Below, piece by piece: positions 49,354 through 58,402 of a DNA stretch of 64,000 nt. Every line of letters starts with the position of its first letter. Within the stretch, counting starts at the first letter, position 1. A model generated the notes under the pieces. It was not told the DNA's origin and made no database searches. It saw only the letters and a program-made list of their open reading frames with translations. The DNA is from Actinophytocola sp963826035. GTDB lineage: Bacteria > Actinomycetota > Actinomycetes > Mycobacteriales > Pseudonocardiaceae. The DNA is taken from contig CAWGVZ010000003.1 of assembly GCA_963826035.1 (NCBI GenBank), positions 310,001 through 374,000 of the forward strand. The letters are read 5' to 3'. The position numbers and the translations under genes are program-made.

Positions 49354-49491
49354 GCCCCCAGTATGACCCCGGCGATGCCGGTGAAGGTGGTCCTGCCGAT
49401 ACCAGGAACGCCCGTCCGATGGAAGCGCCGCCCCTGAACGCCGGGCGCCGCGACGCCCAGGATCGACGGCACCCGATCCGAAGGAGTTCCT

Positions 49492-50277
49492 ATGAAGACG
49501 CTCATCGTCTACGCCCACCCGGAGCCGAAGTCGCTCAACAGCGGGCTGAAGGACCTCGCGGTGTCCACATTGGCGACCGCCGGGCACGAGGTACGGGTGA
49601 GCGATCTGTACGCGATGAACTGGAAGGCGGTCGTGGACGCCGCGGACTACGGCCCCAACGCCTCAAGTCCGCTGAAGGTCGCCCTGGATTCGGGCCGGGC
49701 CTTCGACGCCGGGACGCTCACCCCGGACGTCCGCGCCGAGCAGGAGAAGCTGCTGTGGGCCGACACGATCATCTTCCAGTTCCCGCTGTGGTGGTACACG
49801 ATGCCCGCCATCCTCAAGGGCTGGGTGGACCGGGTGTTCACCTACCACTTCGCGTACGGCGTCGGCGAGCACAGCGACACCCGGTACGGCGAGCGATTCG
49901 GCGAAGGAACCCTCGCGGGCCGGAAGGCGCTGCTGTCGGTGACCGCCGGCGGCCCGGAGTCGCATTACGCCGCTCGCGGGATCAACGGTCCCATCGACGA
50001 CCTGCTGTTCCCGATCCAGCACGGCATCCTCTACTACCCGGGCATCGAGGCGCTGCCGCCGTTCGTGCTGTACGGCGTCGACCGGATGACCGACGAGGAC
50101 TTCACGGACGTCGCCAAGGCCTGGGAGCAGCGGCTGCTCACCCTGGACTCGACCGAGCCGATCGCGTTCCGGCCGCAGAACTTCGGTGACTACGAGATCC
50201 CCTCGCTGCACCTGAAGGAGGGACTGGAACCCGCGGGCCGCACGGGTTTCGGGCTGCACGTGCGCCAGCTCAAGTAG
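49492..50277 (+). CDS. NAD(P)H dehydrogenase (quinone), flavodoxin-like fold
   Basis: 261 aa. Flavin-binding start KTLIVYAHPEPKSLNSGLKD, central ADTIIFQFPLWWYTMPAILK then GWVDRVFTYHFAYGVGE, and GRKALLSVTAGGPESHY. These are the NQO1/KefF (Flavodoxin_2) signatures. It reduces quinones or other electrophiles by two electrons. An AAGGAG site precedes the ATG. Divergent from, and probably controlled by, the MmyB-like regulator. Confidence 0.93.
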   Translation: MKTLIVYAHPEPKSLNSGLKDLAVSTLATAGHEVRVSDLYAMNWKAVVDAADYGPNASSPLKVALDSGRAFDAGTLTPDVRAEQEKLLWADTIIFQFPLWWYTMPAILKGWVDRVFTYHFAYGVGEHSDTRYGERFGEGTLAGRKALLSVTAGGPESHYAARGINGPIDDLLFPIQHGILYYPGIEALPPFVLYGVDRMTDEDFTDVAKAWEQRLLTLDSTEPIAFRPQNFGDYEIPSLHLKEGLEPAGRTGFGLHVRQLK

Positions 50278-51133
50278 CCGACTCGCCCGTCCTGATGTCC
50301 TCGCCGCTGCGCCAGAACTGCGTGCACGCCCACAGACCGAACGCCAGGGCCGGCACGCCGATCGACAGCAGCACGATCGTGACGATCGTCGCCTCCTGGA
50401 CGTCCTCGGCATCGCCGAACTCGCCGGGCGGGAGGTAGGCCATCATCCCCAGGACGATCGCGCCCGCCACGATCATGAGCATGGCGGCCCCGCAGATCCA
50501 CAGGTCGAACCGCCACCGGTAGGAGAACGAGCGCCAGAACGGCTGCGCCTTGCGCACGCCCCGAGGGTTCCTCCGGCGCCAGCGGGCGTAGGAGGTCTTC
50601 TTGACCAGCGAGCCGAGGACGGCGCCGTTCACCGGTGTGATGATCGCGCCCCACAGGAACCAGACGAAGAAGATGTCCGCGTCCCAGTCGATGGTCATGG
50701 GGAGGCCGAGCAGCGCGACGGTCAGCACGGCGAGCCCGATGAACCACGCCAGGTGCAACGGCGTGGACAGGAGTCGGATCTCCGCCTGGAAACTGGCCGT
50801 CCTGCCCCGCTGCTTCTTCGCCACCCCGATCGATCCCCGCCGGGTGTACTCGAGCATCCACATCGCACACATCAGGAGCATCCCGACCCAGGCGAACACG
50901 TTCGGGTTGTTGATCACGCCGAGCAGCCCGTCCGAGACGTCGACCTCGTCCTGCCCGGAGTGCTCGGCCACGAGCGTGAGTGCCCCGGGAAGCAGCGTGG
51001 CCAGGAAGAAGAGCACGCACAGCACGAAGACGAGCCACCAGAAGATGTTCGGTCGCCCCGTACCGCCCCCGAGTTTGCCGTCCTCACCCAGGACCTTGTA
51101 CCCGATCAGGTTCGAGGGGTTGGGCTCATCCAA
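50270..51133 (-). CDS. Multi-pass membrane protein of unknown function
   Basis: 287 aa if started at the TTG at 51133, the only start codon suitably placed after AGAGAGG; no ATG or GTG is available in frame near it. At least six hydrophobic segments: FWWLVFVLCVLFFLATLLPG, VFAWVGMLLMCAMWMLEY, LAWFIGLAVLTVALLGLPM, FFVWFLWGAIITPVNGAVLG, and WICGAAMLMIVAGAIVLGMM. A basic stretch (KKTSYARWRRRNPRGVRKAQ) faces the cytoplasm. No family recognised. It follows the peptidase-linked genes by 16 bp, so it belongs to that operon. Confidence 0.75.
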   Translation of the reverse strand: MDEPNPSNLIGYKVLGEDGKLGGGTGRPNIFWWLVFVLCVLFFLATLLPGALTLVAEHSGQDEVDVSDGLLGVINNPNVFAWVGMLLMCAMWMLEYTRRGSIGVAKKQRGRTASFQAEIRLLSTPLHLAWFIGLAVLTVALLGLPMTIDWDADIFFVWFLWGAIITPVNGAVLGSLVKKTSYARWRRRNPRGVRKAQPFWRSFSYRWRFDLWICGAAMLMIVAGAIVLGMMAYLPPGEFGDAEDVQEATIVTIVLLSIGVPALAFGLWACTQFWRSGEDIRTGESAT

Positions 51134-51149
51134 TGTGGTGCCTCTCTGA

Positions 51150-52289
51150 TCAGGCGGCGAGGGTGGCCGCGCAGGCGCGCCTTCGGAAGGCGTCGAAGAC
51201 GTCGATCGCGTTGTCGCCGAAGTCCTCCCACGGCCGGCCGGACGCGTCGGTGCCCAACTGGACGAACAGCGGCGCGGCCTCGGCACCCCGGCCCGCGCTC
51301 ACCAGCCCGTACGCCGCCCAGCGCCGGTCGCTGCTCCCGTGGACGCCACGGCCCGCGGGACTGGCCAGCCACCTGGCCAGCACGTCGAGCGCACGGTGGA
51401 TCCTGGCGTCCTGCCAGATCTTCTCATCGTGGTCCTCGTAGTCGTACGCGGCCTGGATGACCAGGAAGGCGAGCGACGGGGACGCGGCGGCGGCCCGCTC
51501 GGCGAACGCGAACAACGTGTCGTACGAGACGGGCTCGTCGTCGGCCATGTACATCAGCGCGAACTCGTGTCCCGTGCGGTGCAGCGGGTCGCGGGCCTGC
51601 AGCTCACGCCAGATCGCGGCGAAGGTGTTGTTGTCGTACCCGCGGCCACGCGCAAGCGTGACCAGCGTGCACCACGGGGTCGGGTCCTCCGGCACCAGCT
51701 CGGTCGCCTTCCGCGCCGCCGCCTCGGACCGCGTCAGCGTCCGGTCGAACGCGTCGTGCTGCTCGGCCGAGGTGTGTTCCGGTTGCTTGTTGCCGCGCAG
51801 TTTCCAGGCCAGCCAGAGAAGTGCGTGCGCGTCGACCACCGCGATGTGCCGGTCGTCACCGGTGCCGGCCGCGCGCCACGTCTCCAGCCAGGCGCCGTTG
51901 TCCCCGGCGGCCTCGCCGAGCGCGTGCACGGCGGCCGCGCGCATGGCCCAGTCTCCGTAGCTCCGGTGGAGCAGATCGGCGGCCGGCCGCCAGTCACCGG
52001 CCCGCGCCGCGGCCACGGCCGCGCCGATCACCGGGACCGTCCTGCTCAGATCGGTGCTCAGCGCGTGTTTGGGCGGCATACCCCACTGGGTGACGTCAAC
52101 GGGTGGTAGATCCGGTAGGCCAGGCACGATCTCCGCCGGGTTGACCGTGGGGTCGACCTGGTGGATCAACGCGATCAGTTCCTCGTGGGGCGCCGACTCG
52201 ATGTACGCCTTCACCGACAGGCCTCGGCGCTTGGCCTCCTTGCGCATGGCCATCAGGACGCGGGTCTTCGGCCCTATCAGCAGTGCCAC
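51150..52289 (-). CDS. Helical-repeat protein, probably the split-off C-terminal half of the M48 peptidase
   Basis: 379 aa from the GTG at 52289. Mostly helical, with TPR/HEAT-like repeats: VIGAAVAAARAGDWRPAADL, AVDAHALLWLAWKLRG-type helices, and PTPWCTLVTLARGRGYDNNT. Upstream of the GTG the same frame still looks coding (ARYSTQWDYREGKNVVALLI), with good third-position G/C, back to a CGCGCG run at about 52325. There it would join the M48 frame if 2 bp were restored. So this may be not a separate gene but the C-terminal half of one 880-codon protein. Confidence 0.75.
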   Translation of the reverse strand: MALLIGPKTRVLMAMRKEAKRRGLSVKAYIESAPHEELIALIHQVDPTVNPAEIVPGLPDLPPVDVTQWGMPPKHALSTDLSRTVPVIGAAVAAARAGDWRPAADLLHRSYGDWAMRAAAVHALGEAAGDNGAWLETWRAAGTGDDRHIAVVDAHALLWLAWKLRGNKQPEHTSAEQHDAFDRTLTRSEAAARKATELVPEDPTPWCTLVTLARGRGYDNNTFAAIWRELQARDPLHRTGHEFALMYMADDEPVSYDTLFAFAERAAAASPSLAFLVIQAAYDYEDHDEKIWQDARIHRALDVLARWLASPAGRGVHGSSDRRWAAYGLVSAGRGAEAAPLFVQLGTDASGRPWEDFGDNAIDVFDAFRRRACAATLAA

Positions 52290-53787
52290 GACGTTCTTGC
52301 CTTCCCTGTAGTCCCACTGAGTTGAGTAGCGCGCGCAGGCCGGCCGTGTCCGGTCGTTCGGACACCGCCGCGTCGATCAGCTCCGGCAGCGAGTACTGGT
52401 ACCGCTCGTCGAGGGCCATCACGCCGAGCGACGGCCACGACTCCCGCCACCGGACGGCGCCGGCCTCGGTGAGCGTCGTGACGACCGCACCGAAGAGTCC
52501 TTTGTGGACGATCAGTTTGGCCCGTTCGTACCGTATCCTGGGTCCGTCCGAGGCACTGGTGGGACCGGTCGGGTCCGCGCCGAGTTCGGTCACCAGGCCC
52601 GCGTCGAGCGCGTCGAGCACCCTCTGCAACGACGGCCGTCGCCCGGTCAGCCGGGCCGCGTTGGCCAGCACCAGGTCGGTGTTCCCGGTCAGCGCGGCGA
52701 TGCCGCCGATGCGGACCAGCGTCGGCCAGTCCACGCGCCGCTTGGTGCGCGCTTCCGGCACCAGCCCGTCCAATAGCGCCGCGTCGAGCAGCGACACCGG
52801 GTTACGCAGCAGGCCGAGCGCGCTGCCCGCCGGGACGCGCACCGTGCCGAGGGCACGCAGCGCGTCGACGGCCGCGATCCGCTCGTTCATCGGCGGGTGC
52901 GTGTCATACGGGTCCGCCTCGTCCGGCGGGTTGGCGCGCAGCTCGGCCAGCTCGTCGTGCAGCGAGGCACGCAGCCTGCGGTAGCCGTAGAACGCGTCGG
53001 CCGGCAGGTAGCCCGCGGCCCAGCCCACGATCAGGTGGTTGTTCCGGAACGCGTCCCACGACTCGACGATCGGCGCCAGCTCACGGAACGCGGCGGCCGT
53101 GGCCGCCGAGCCGACGGCGGTGGCCGCCGCCACGTCCGCCGCACTTTCCTGCCGCCTGCTCAACTTGGTGGACGCGCGCAGCACGAGCGTGCCGCAGTGC
53201 CGTAGCAGGAAATGCAGTGCCCGCTGGAGATAGTCGTCCCTGTTCATGGTGGTCAGGGTGTGCACGAAGGCGCGCCGGCTCCGGTAGGCGATGCCGGCGA
53301 AGCGGGTGTCCCGGTTGCTGTAGTGCGCGAGCTCGTGGGTGAGCACGGCGGCGAGCTGGGCCGCGCTCAGCTCGGCGACCAGCGGGGCGCCGATGAACAG
53401 GTGTCGCCGCGTGGAGATCAGCCCGAGCAGTCGGGTGTCCTCCATGACGGCGGCGTTGGCGTCCGCGATCAGGTAGATGTCGTCCGGTGGCGCGGTGTCC
53501 GCGACCTTCGCGAGCCCGCGGACCAGCGCCCACAGCTCCGGCTGTTCGTGCTCGCACACCGGCACGCCGCGGACCGGGTTGTCGATCTTCGAGGCCAACA
53601 CCCACAGCCCGCGGCCGAGCACCAGCACGGTCGGCACCACGCCGATCGCGATCTTCACGGCCGTGACGGGCGACTCGGTGAACGCGAAGACGTTGAACCA
53701 GACCAGAGCGCCCATCACGGCGAGCATGGCCACCGGGGCCATACTGATCAGCAGCACCCAGGACACGGTGCGCGACAACAGTTTCAC
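52096..53787 (-). CDS. M48-family metallopeptidase (frame probably broken near its C-terminus)
   Basis: 563 aa as read. Two or more N-terminal helices (SWVLLISMAPVAMLAVMGAL, VKIAIGVVPTVLVLGRGLWV), then the M48 domain: zinc motif LAAVLTHELAHYSNRDTRF and third ligand region SRRQESAADVAAATAVG. An integral membrane protease like HtpX or its relatives. After about residue 488 (LRALLNS) the reading turns into Gly/Arg/Pro-rich non-coding-like sequence overlapping the next gene by 194 bp. The true continuation is probably the +1 frame below. Confidence 0.85.
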   Translation of the reverse strand: MKLLSRTVSWVLLISMAPVAMLAVMGALVWFNVFAFTESPVTAVKIAIGVVPTVLVLGRGLWVLASKIDNPVRGVPVCEHEQPELWALVRGLAKVADTAPPDDIYLIADANAAVMEDTRLLGLISTRRHLFIGAPLVAELSAAQLAAVLTHELAHYSNRDTRFAGIAYRSRRAFVHTLTTMNRDDYLQRALHFLLRHCGTLVLRASTKLSRRQESAADVAAATAVGSAATAAAFRELAPIVESWDAFRNNHLIVGWAAGYLPADAFYGYRRLRASLHDELAELRANPPDEADPYDTHPPMNERIAAVDALRALGTVRVPAGSALGLLRNPVSLLDAALLDGLVPEARTKRRVDWPTLVRIGGIAALTGNTDLVLANAARLTGRRPSLQRVLDALDAGLVTELGADPTGPTSASDGPRIRYERAKLIVHKGLFGAVVTTLTEAGAVRWRESWPSLGVMALDERYQYSLPELIDAAVSERPDTAGLRALLNSVGLQGRQERRGTADRAEDPRPDGHAQGGQAPRPVGEGVHRVGAPRGTDRVDPPGRPHGQPGGDRAWPTGSTTR

Positions 53788-53822
53788 GAGTGGTCCCAGC
53801 CCGGTGGCCGCCCTGTGCCGCC

Positions 53823-54470
53823 TCAGCTGGTCCAGACGACCGGGCCTTCGGTGTACTCGTCACCCTCGCTGAACTCGGCGGCCGTGACGGGCGTGCCTTC
53901 CGTGGCACTGAGCGAGCAGGTCTCATACGACGCACCCGCGGTGGTGAACTCGGCGGGCGCGCTCTCGTTGTCGCACTTACCCGGGATGCCACCGATCAGC
54001 ACGACGCCCGTGCCGGTGCCGCCTTCCAGCACGCCGTCCAGCTTCAGCGACGCGTACGACAGGTCGGTGCCGCCGACGTTCTCCACCGTCATCTTGATGA
54101 AGTAAGGCGTCATGCCCTTCGCCTTCTCACCGAAGGCGGCCATGTCGGCCTCGGTACCCGCCTCGATGGCCGTCACGGTCACGGCGATGGTGCCCTTCTT
54201 GTCGCTCGTGTACTCGAACGGCAGGACGGCCCGGTCGCCGATCTTGAGTTCCGTGCCCGGCGCGGTGACGTCACCCTCGACGGGAGCGGCGGCGTCATCG
54301 CCGCTGTCATCGTCACTGTCGGCGCTCGTGCTCTCGGTGTCCGACTCGGACGTGGCCGGGGTCGTGGCCGGAGGGTCCTGCGCCCCTGACCCCTCGTCGC
54401 TGCCACAGGCCGAAAGCCCCAGCGCGATGGTGGCCATGGCGGCCGCGAACACGATACGTCCCTTGTGCAC
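53823..54470 (-). CDS. Secreted lipoprotein, DUF4352-like
   Basis: 215 aa. Lipoprotein signal ending LSAC (Cys22), then an acidic Ser/Thr/Asp linker (about 25-63). The folded domain (about 65-215) has LKIGDRAVLPFEYTS, TPYFIKMTVENVGGTDLSYA, and LSATEGTPVTAAEF; the 'YFIKMTVENVGG' strand is typical of DUF4352/telokin-like extracellular domains. It has one likely disulfide pair (CDNES and ETCS). Role unknown. It precedes the M48 gene on the same strand by 35 bp. Confidence 0.8.
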   Translation of the reverse strand: MHKGRIVFAAAMATIALGLSACGSDEGSGAQDPPATTPATSESDTESTSADSDDDSGDDAAAPVEGDVTAPGTELKIGDRAVLPFEYTSDKKGTIAVTVTAIEAGTEADMAAFGEKAKGMTPYFIKMTVENVGGTDLSYASLKLDGVLEGGTGTGVVLIGGIPGKCDNESAPAEFTTAGASYETCSLSATEGTPVTAAEFSEGDEYTEGPVVWTS

Positions 54471-54583
54471 TTCTACCTCACTGGTTGATCATGGCGGTTG
54501 GGCCTTACCGTTACACATCCCGGTATATGGCTGGAACACGTCGAGAATACGAGTCCAATAAGGACTGTGCCAGTCGGACCGGA

Positions 54584-57556
54584 TCAGTGGACCTGGGCGC
54601 CCACGGTGGCCGCCTCGCGGGCCAGGCGATCGGCGGCCGCGTCATCGCCGGCGACCGCGTGCAGCCGGGCGAGTTTGTCCAGCACCCCGGCCAGCAGGTA
54701 CGGGTAGTTGATACCGCGGGCCACCTCGACCGCGTGCTCTCCCTGGGTGATGGCGGCGGGAAGATCCAGGCCCTCGTGCAGGCGGGGATCGAGCAGGTCG
54801 ACCAGTACCCGGGTCTCGAACATGGGGTCATTGAGTGCCCGCGCGACCTCCACGCCCTCGAGAAGCCGCCGGCGCGCATCGGCGTACTCACCTCGGGCCA
54901 GCTGGAGGCAGCCCCAGGCATGGGCCAGATAGAACCCACCGGAGGACCCGACGTCACCGGCGTAGGTGGACAGCTCGGTGAAGGCCGCCGCCGCCTCGTC
55001 GTGGCGGCCGCGGGCGAGCTCCGCCTGGCCGAGCCAGTACGTGTCCCGCGCGATCAGGGTCCGGACCCCGTGTTTCCGCGCCCCGTCGATGATCTCCGCG
55101 AGGACCTCCACCGCAACGTCGAGCCGCCCCGCCTGCAGGTGAGCGAGGCCGACCTGCGAGTACGCGTGCAGTGCGGCCGCGGCCTGCCCACTGGCGTTGA
55201 GCCGTTCGTACGCCTCGCCACCCGCGGCGATCGCCTCCGTCAACCGGCCATTGGGGACGAGGAAGAACGGCGCGTTGCTCAGTGCCTCCAGATAGCCTCG
55301 CTGGTCGCCGATCCGCTCGAACAGGCGCATGGCCTCGGTGTTGGATTCCTCGGCCGGGCCGTACCGGCGCCGGAGATAGCGCAGTCCGGCCATGGAGATC
55401 AGCAGCCTGGCCTGGCCACGCAGGTTTCCCGCGGCCTTGGCCAGCGCCATCGCCGTCTGGTAGCACTCCTGCCAGTCGTCGAAGTACCGCTCCGTCTCGA
55501 ACAGCGCCGACCCGCCCACCGCCAGCTCCCAGCAAAGCTCGTCCCCGCCGAGCTCGGCCGCCTGCCGCACGCCGGCCACCAGCGCGATCCGCTCCGAGTC
55601 CAGCAACGACATCGGCGGGACGGAAGGCGGCAGGCTTGCCTCCACCCGCTCCGGCCGCCAGCGCGCGGCGTCCTGCTGGAACATGTTCTGGCCCATGTGG
55701 TCGCGGTCGGCGATGTCCGTGAGGGCGAGCAGGGCGCCGATGGTGCGGACGACGGCCTCGTGCCGGGCCGCCACGGACTCCTCCACCTCCGCGCGTTCCC
55801 TGGCGTACGCGCGGATCAGGTCGTGGAAGCCGTAACGCGCCTGGCCGTTCGGTGTTCCGGTGACTGTTTCGATGACGTCGAGCAGGTGGACGTCGACCAG
55901 TTCGTCGAGGAGTTCCTGGGCGGCGCGCAGGTCGGTGTCGAGCGCGGCGGCCGCCGCCCAGAGTGGGAAGTCGGGTGCCTCCAGGAGCCCGAGGAGCCGG
56001 AACAGCCGTCGTGCCTCGGGGCCGAGCCCTTCGTAGCTGAGCCCGAAGCTCGCCCGTACTTCGAGGTCGCGGTAGCGGAGCGCGTCCAGCCGGTGCTGTT
56101 CGTCCGCCAACCTCGACACGAGGTCCGCTGGGCGCCAGTGCGGCCGTGACGCCAGGAGCGAGCCGACGATCCGCAGCGCGAGTGGCAGCCGCGCGCACAG
56201 CCGGACCAGGGCGGACAGCTCCTCCTGGGTGGTGATCACCAGTCGGCCGTCGGTGCTGTTACGCAGCAGGGCCAGGCTGTCACCCTCGGACATCTCGCCC
56301 AGCTCGATCCGGGACGCGCCACCGAGACCGCCCAGCCGAACCCGGCCGGTGACGATCACGCCACACGTCCCGCTGGCCGGCATCAGGGGCGCCAACTGCG
56401 CCTCGTCGAGCGCGTCGTCGAGCACCACCAGGATCCGGCGTTCGGCCAGCAGGCTCCGGTAGAGCTCCGCGCGTTCCTCCGGATCGTCCGGCACCGCGGT
56501 GGCGGGCACGCCCAGCGCGCGTAGGAAGCGGCCGAGCACGATGGCCGGGTCGGCCGGCTGGGCACGCACGCCGGCCAGCGCGGCGAACAGCTGCCCGTCG
56601 GCGTAGGTGGACCTGAGGCGATGCGCCACCTGCACGGCGAGCGCGGTCTTGCCGGTCCCGCCCGGGCCCGAGATGGTCACCACGGCGGCCGGCTCGTCGC
56701 TGGCGCGATCGTCGCGGAGCACCGCCTCGATCTCCGCCAGCTCCACCCGCTGACCGGTGAAGTCGCCGAGCGCCGGGGGCAGCATCCGGGGTCTGGCGCG
56801 GTTGGTGTCCTGGTTGGTGGCCAGGTCGAGTGCGGGGTCCTCGCCGAGGATGGCCTGGTGCAGGTCCCGCAGCTTCTGGCCGGGGTCCAGCCCGGTCTCC
56901 TCGACCAGGACGTCACGGGCCGTGAGGTAGGCCCGCAGCGCGTCCGCGCGCCGGCCACCGCGATACAGCGCGAGCATGAGCTGGGCCCACATCCGCTCGC
57001 GGAGCGGGTGTTCGGTCGTCAGCGCGGCCAACTCGCCAAGAAGCTCGCCGTGCCGGGCGAGCCGAAGGTCGACGTCGATGCGTTCCTCGAGTACGCCGAG
57101 CCGCAGTTCGTCCAGGCGGGCGGCCTCGGCGGCGGCGGCGTCGATCCCGGCGAACGCGGGCCCCCGCCAGAGGCTCAGGGCCTCCTCGAACAGGCTCCGC
57201 GACTGCTCGAGCTCCCCGGCCACCAGCGCCGTGCGGGCCAGGGCCGCCAGATCCTCGAAACGCACGGCGTCCAGCTCGTCCCGGCCGGCCCGCAGCACGT
57301 AGCCGGAGCCCTCCCAGGTGATCCGCCCCGGCTCCCCCAGGCTCCGCCGGAGCCGGTGGACGTAGGTCTGCACGTTCTTGGTGGCGCTCTTCGGCTGGTC
57401 CGCGCCCCAGATGGCCTCGGCGAGCGCGTCACCGGGGACCGGCCGGCCCAGCCGGCACAGCAACACGGCCAGGAGCACCCGTGCTTTCGGTGTGCCCAGG
57501 TCCAGCGGCACACCCGCCCGCCACACGGTCAGCGGGCCCAACACCCCGAACTCCAC
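54584..57556 (-). CDS. AfsR/SARP-family transcriptional regulator with NB-ARC and TPR domains
   Basis: 990 aa from a GTG at 57556. Winged helix (about 1-90: LDLGTPKARVLLAVLLCRLG, KNVQTYVHRLRRSLGEPGRI), BTAD (about 95-245), NB-ARC (P-loop GPGGTGKTAL, Walker B RRILVVLDDALDEAQL, GVIVTGRVRLGGL), and TPRs to the end. This is the second AfsR-type gene in the window. It is divergent from a methyltransferase gene. No biosynthetic cluster is visible next to it, so the target is open. Confidence 0.93.
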   Translation of the reverse strand: MEFGVLGPLTVWRAGVPLDLGTPKARVLLAVLLCRLGRPVPGDALAEAIWGADQPKSATKNVQTYVHRLRRSLGEPGRITWEGSGYVLRAGRDELDAVRFEDLAALARTALVAGELEQSRSLFEEALSLWRGPAFAGIDAAAAEAARLDELRLGVLEERIDVDLRLARHGELLGELAALTTEHPLRERMWAQLMLALYRGGRRADALRAYLTARDVLVEETGLDPGQKLRDLHQAILGEDPALDLATNQDTNRARPRMLPPALGDFTGQRVELAEIEAVLRDDRASDEPAAVVTISGPGGTGKTALAVQVAHRLRSTYADGQLFAALAGVRAQPADPAIVLGRFLRALGVPATAVPDDPEERAELYRSLLAERRILVVLDDALDEAQLAPLMPASGTCGVIVTGRVRLGGLGGASRIELGEMSEGDSLALLRNSTDGRLVITTQEELSALVRLCARLPLALRIVGSLLASRPHWRPADLVSRLADEQHRLDALRYRDLEVRASFGLSYEGLGPEARRLFRLLGLLEAPDFPLWAAAAALDTDLRAAQELLDELVDVHLLDVIETVTGTPNGQARYGFHDLIRAYARERAEVEESVAARHEAVVRTIGALLALTDIADRDHMGQNMFQQDAARWRPERVEASLPPSVPPMSLLDSERIALVAGVRQAAELGGDELCWELAVGGSALFETERYFDDWQECYQTAMALAKAAGNLRGQARLLISMAGLRYLRRRYGPAEESNTEAMRLFERIGDQRGYLEALSNAPFFLVPNGRLTEAIAAGGEAYERLNASGQAAAALHAYSQVGLAHLQAGRLDVAVEVLAEIIDGARKHGVRTLIARDTYWLGQAELARGRHDEAAAAFTELSTYAGDVGSSGGFYLAHAWGCLQLARGEYADARRRLLEGVEVARALNDPMFETRVLVDLLDPRLHEGLDLPAAITQGEHAVEVARGINYPYLLAGVLDKLARLHAVAGDDAAADRLAREAATVGAQVH

Positions 57557-57641
57557 AACCGCCCCTCACGCTCATCGGAGATCACTGTAGTGGCTCAATA
57601 TTCGCTTGGCCGGACGCGGCCATTCGCGTGATGCCGTGTCC

Positions 57642-58361
57642 ATGCCGGAGGTGCTCTTCACCGACTGGATAGCCGAACGGTACGAGACTCTGTGGCCGGA
57701 ACTGTTCGAGCCCGCGGTGGTGGATCCCGCCGTGAGCTTCCTCGCGGAGCTGGCGGGAACTGGTTCCGCCCTCGAACTCGGCGTCGGTACGGGCCGCATC
57801 GCGTTGCCGTTGAGCCGGCGAGGCGTTCGCGTGCAAGGGATCGAGCTGTCCCACGCGATGGCGCAGCGATGCGCGCGACAGGACATCGACGTGACCGTCG
57901 GCGATCTCGCGACCACGTCGGTGGGCGCGACGTTCGGGCTCGTGTACCTCCTGCGCAACACGATCACGAACCTGACGACCCAGGAGGAACAGGTCGCGGC
58001 CTTTCGCAACGCCGCCGCGCACCTCGAACCTGGCGGCTTCTTCGTCATCGAGAACTACATCCCCGAGCTTCAACGACTGCCACCCGGCGAAACCATGCAC
58101 GTCTTCATCGCGACGCCCGCCCACCTCGGTTTCGAGGAGTACGACGTCGCCACGCAGCTCGCCGTCTCGCACCACCGCTGGGTGATCGACGGTCAACTCA
58201 GGACCTTCGCCTCGCCGCACCGCTACGTCTGGCCGTCCGAACTGGACCTCATGGCGCGACTGGCCGGGTTGACCCTCCGCGAACGCTGGACCGACTGGCA
58301 CCGGGAACCCTTCACCAGCACGAGTCGCGGTCACATCTCGGTCTGGGCGAAGCCCCGATAA
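57642..58361 (+). CDS. Class I SAM-dependent methyltransferase
   Basis: 239 aa from the ATG at 57642; GTG at 57636 or a TTG at 57606 are alternatives. SAM motif I: SALELGVGTGRIALPLSRRG, then VQGIELSHAMAQRC (acidic residue for the ribose) and VYLLRNTITNLTTQEEQV. A C-terminal beta region (HRYVWPSELDLMARLAGLTL) resembles small-molecule or dTDP-sugar-type methyltransferases. Substrate unknown. Confidence 0.88.
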   Translation: MPEVLFTDWIAERYETLWPELFEPAVVDPAVSFLAELAGTGSALELGVGTGRIALPLSRRGVRVQGIELSHAMAQRCARQDIDVTVGDLATTSVGATFGLVYLLRNTITNLTTQEEQVAAFRNAAAHLEPGGFFVIENYIPELQRLPPGETMHVFIATPAHLGFEEYDVATQLAVSHHRWVIDGQLRTFASPHRYVWPSELDLMARLAGLTLRERWTDWHREPFTSTSRGHISVWAKPR

Positions 58362-58402
58362 TCGAGCCTGCGATATTGGATCACTCGGGTTACGCTGCCG
58401 AA

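Noticed and set aside
54471..54583. Possible small gene between the lipoprotein and the second SARP gene
   Set aside because: No start with ribosome site and no coding bias; treated as the lipoprotein promoter region.
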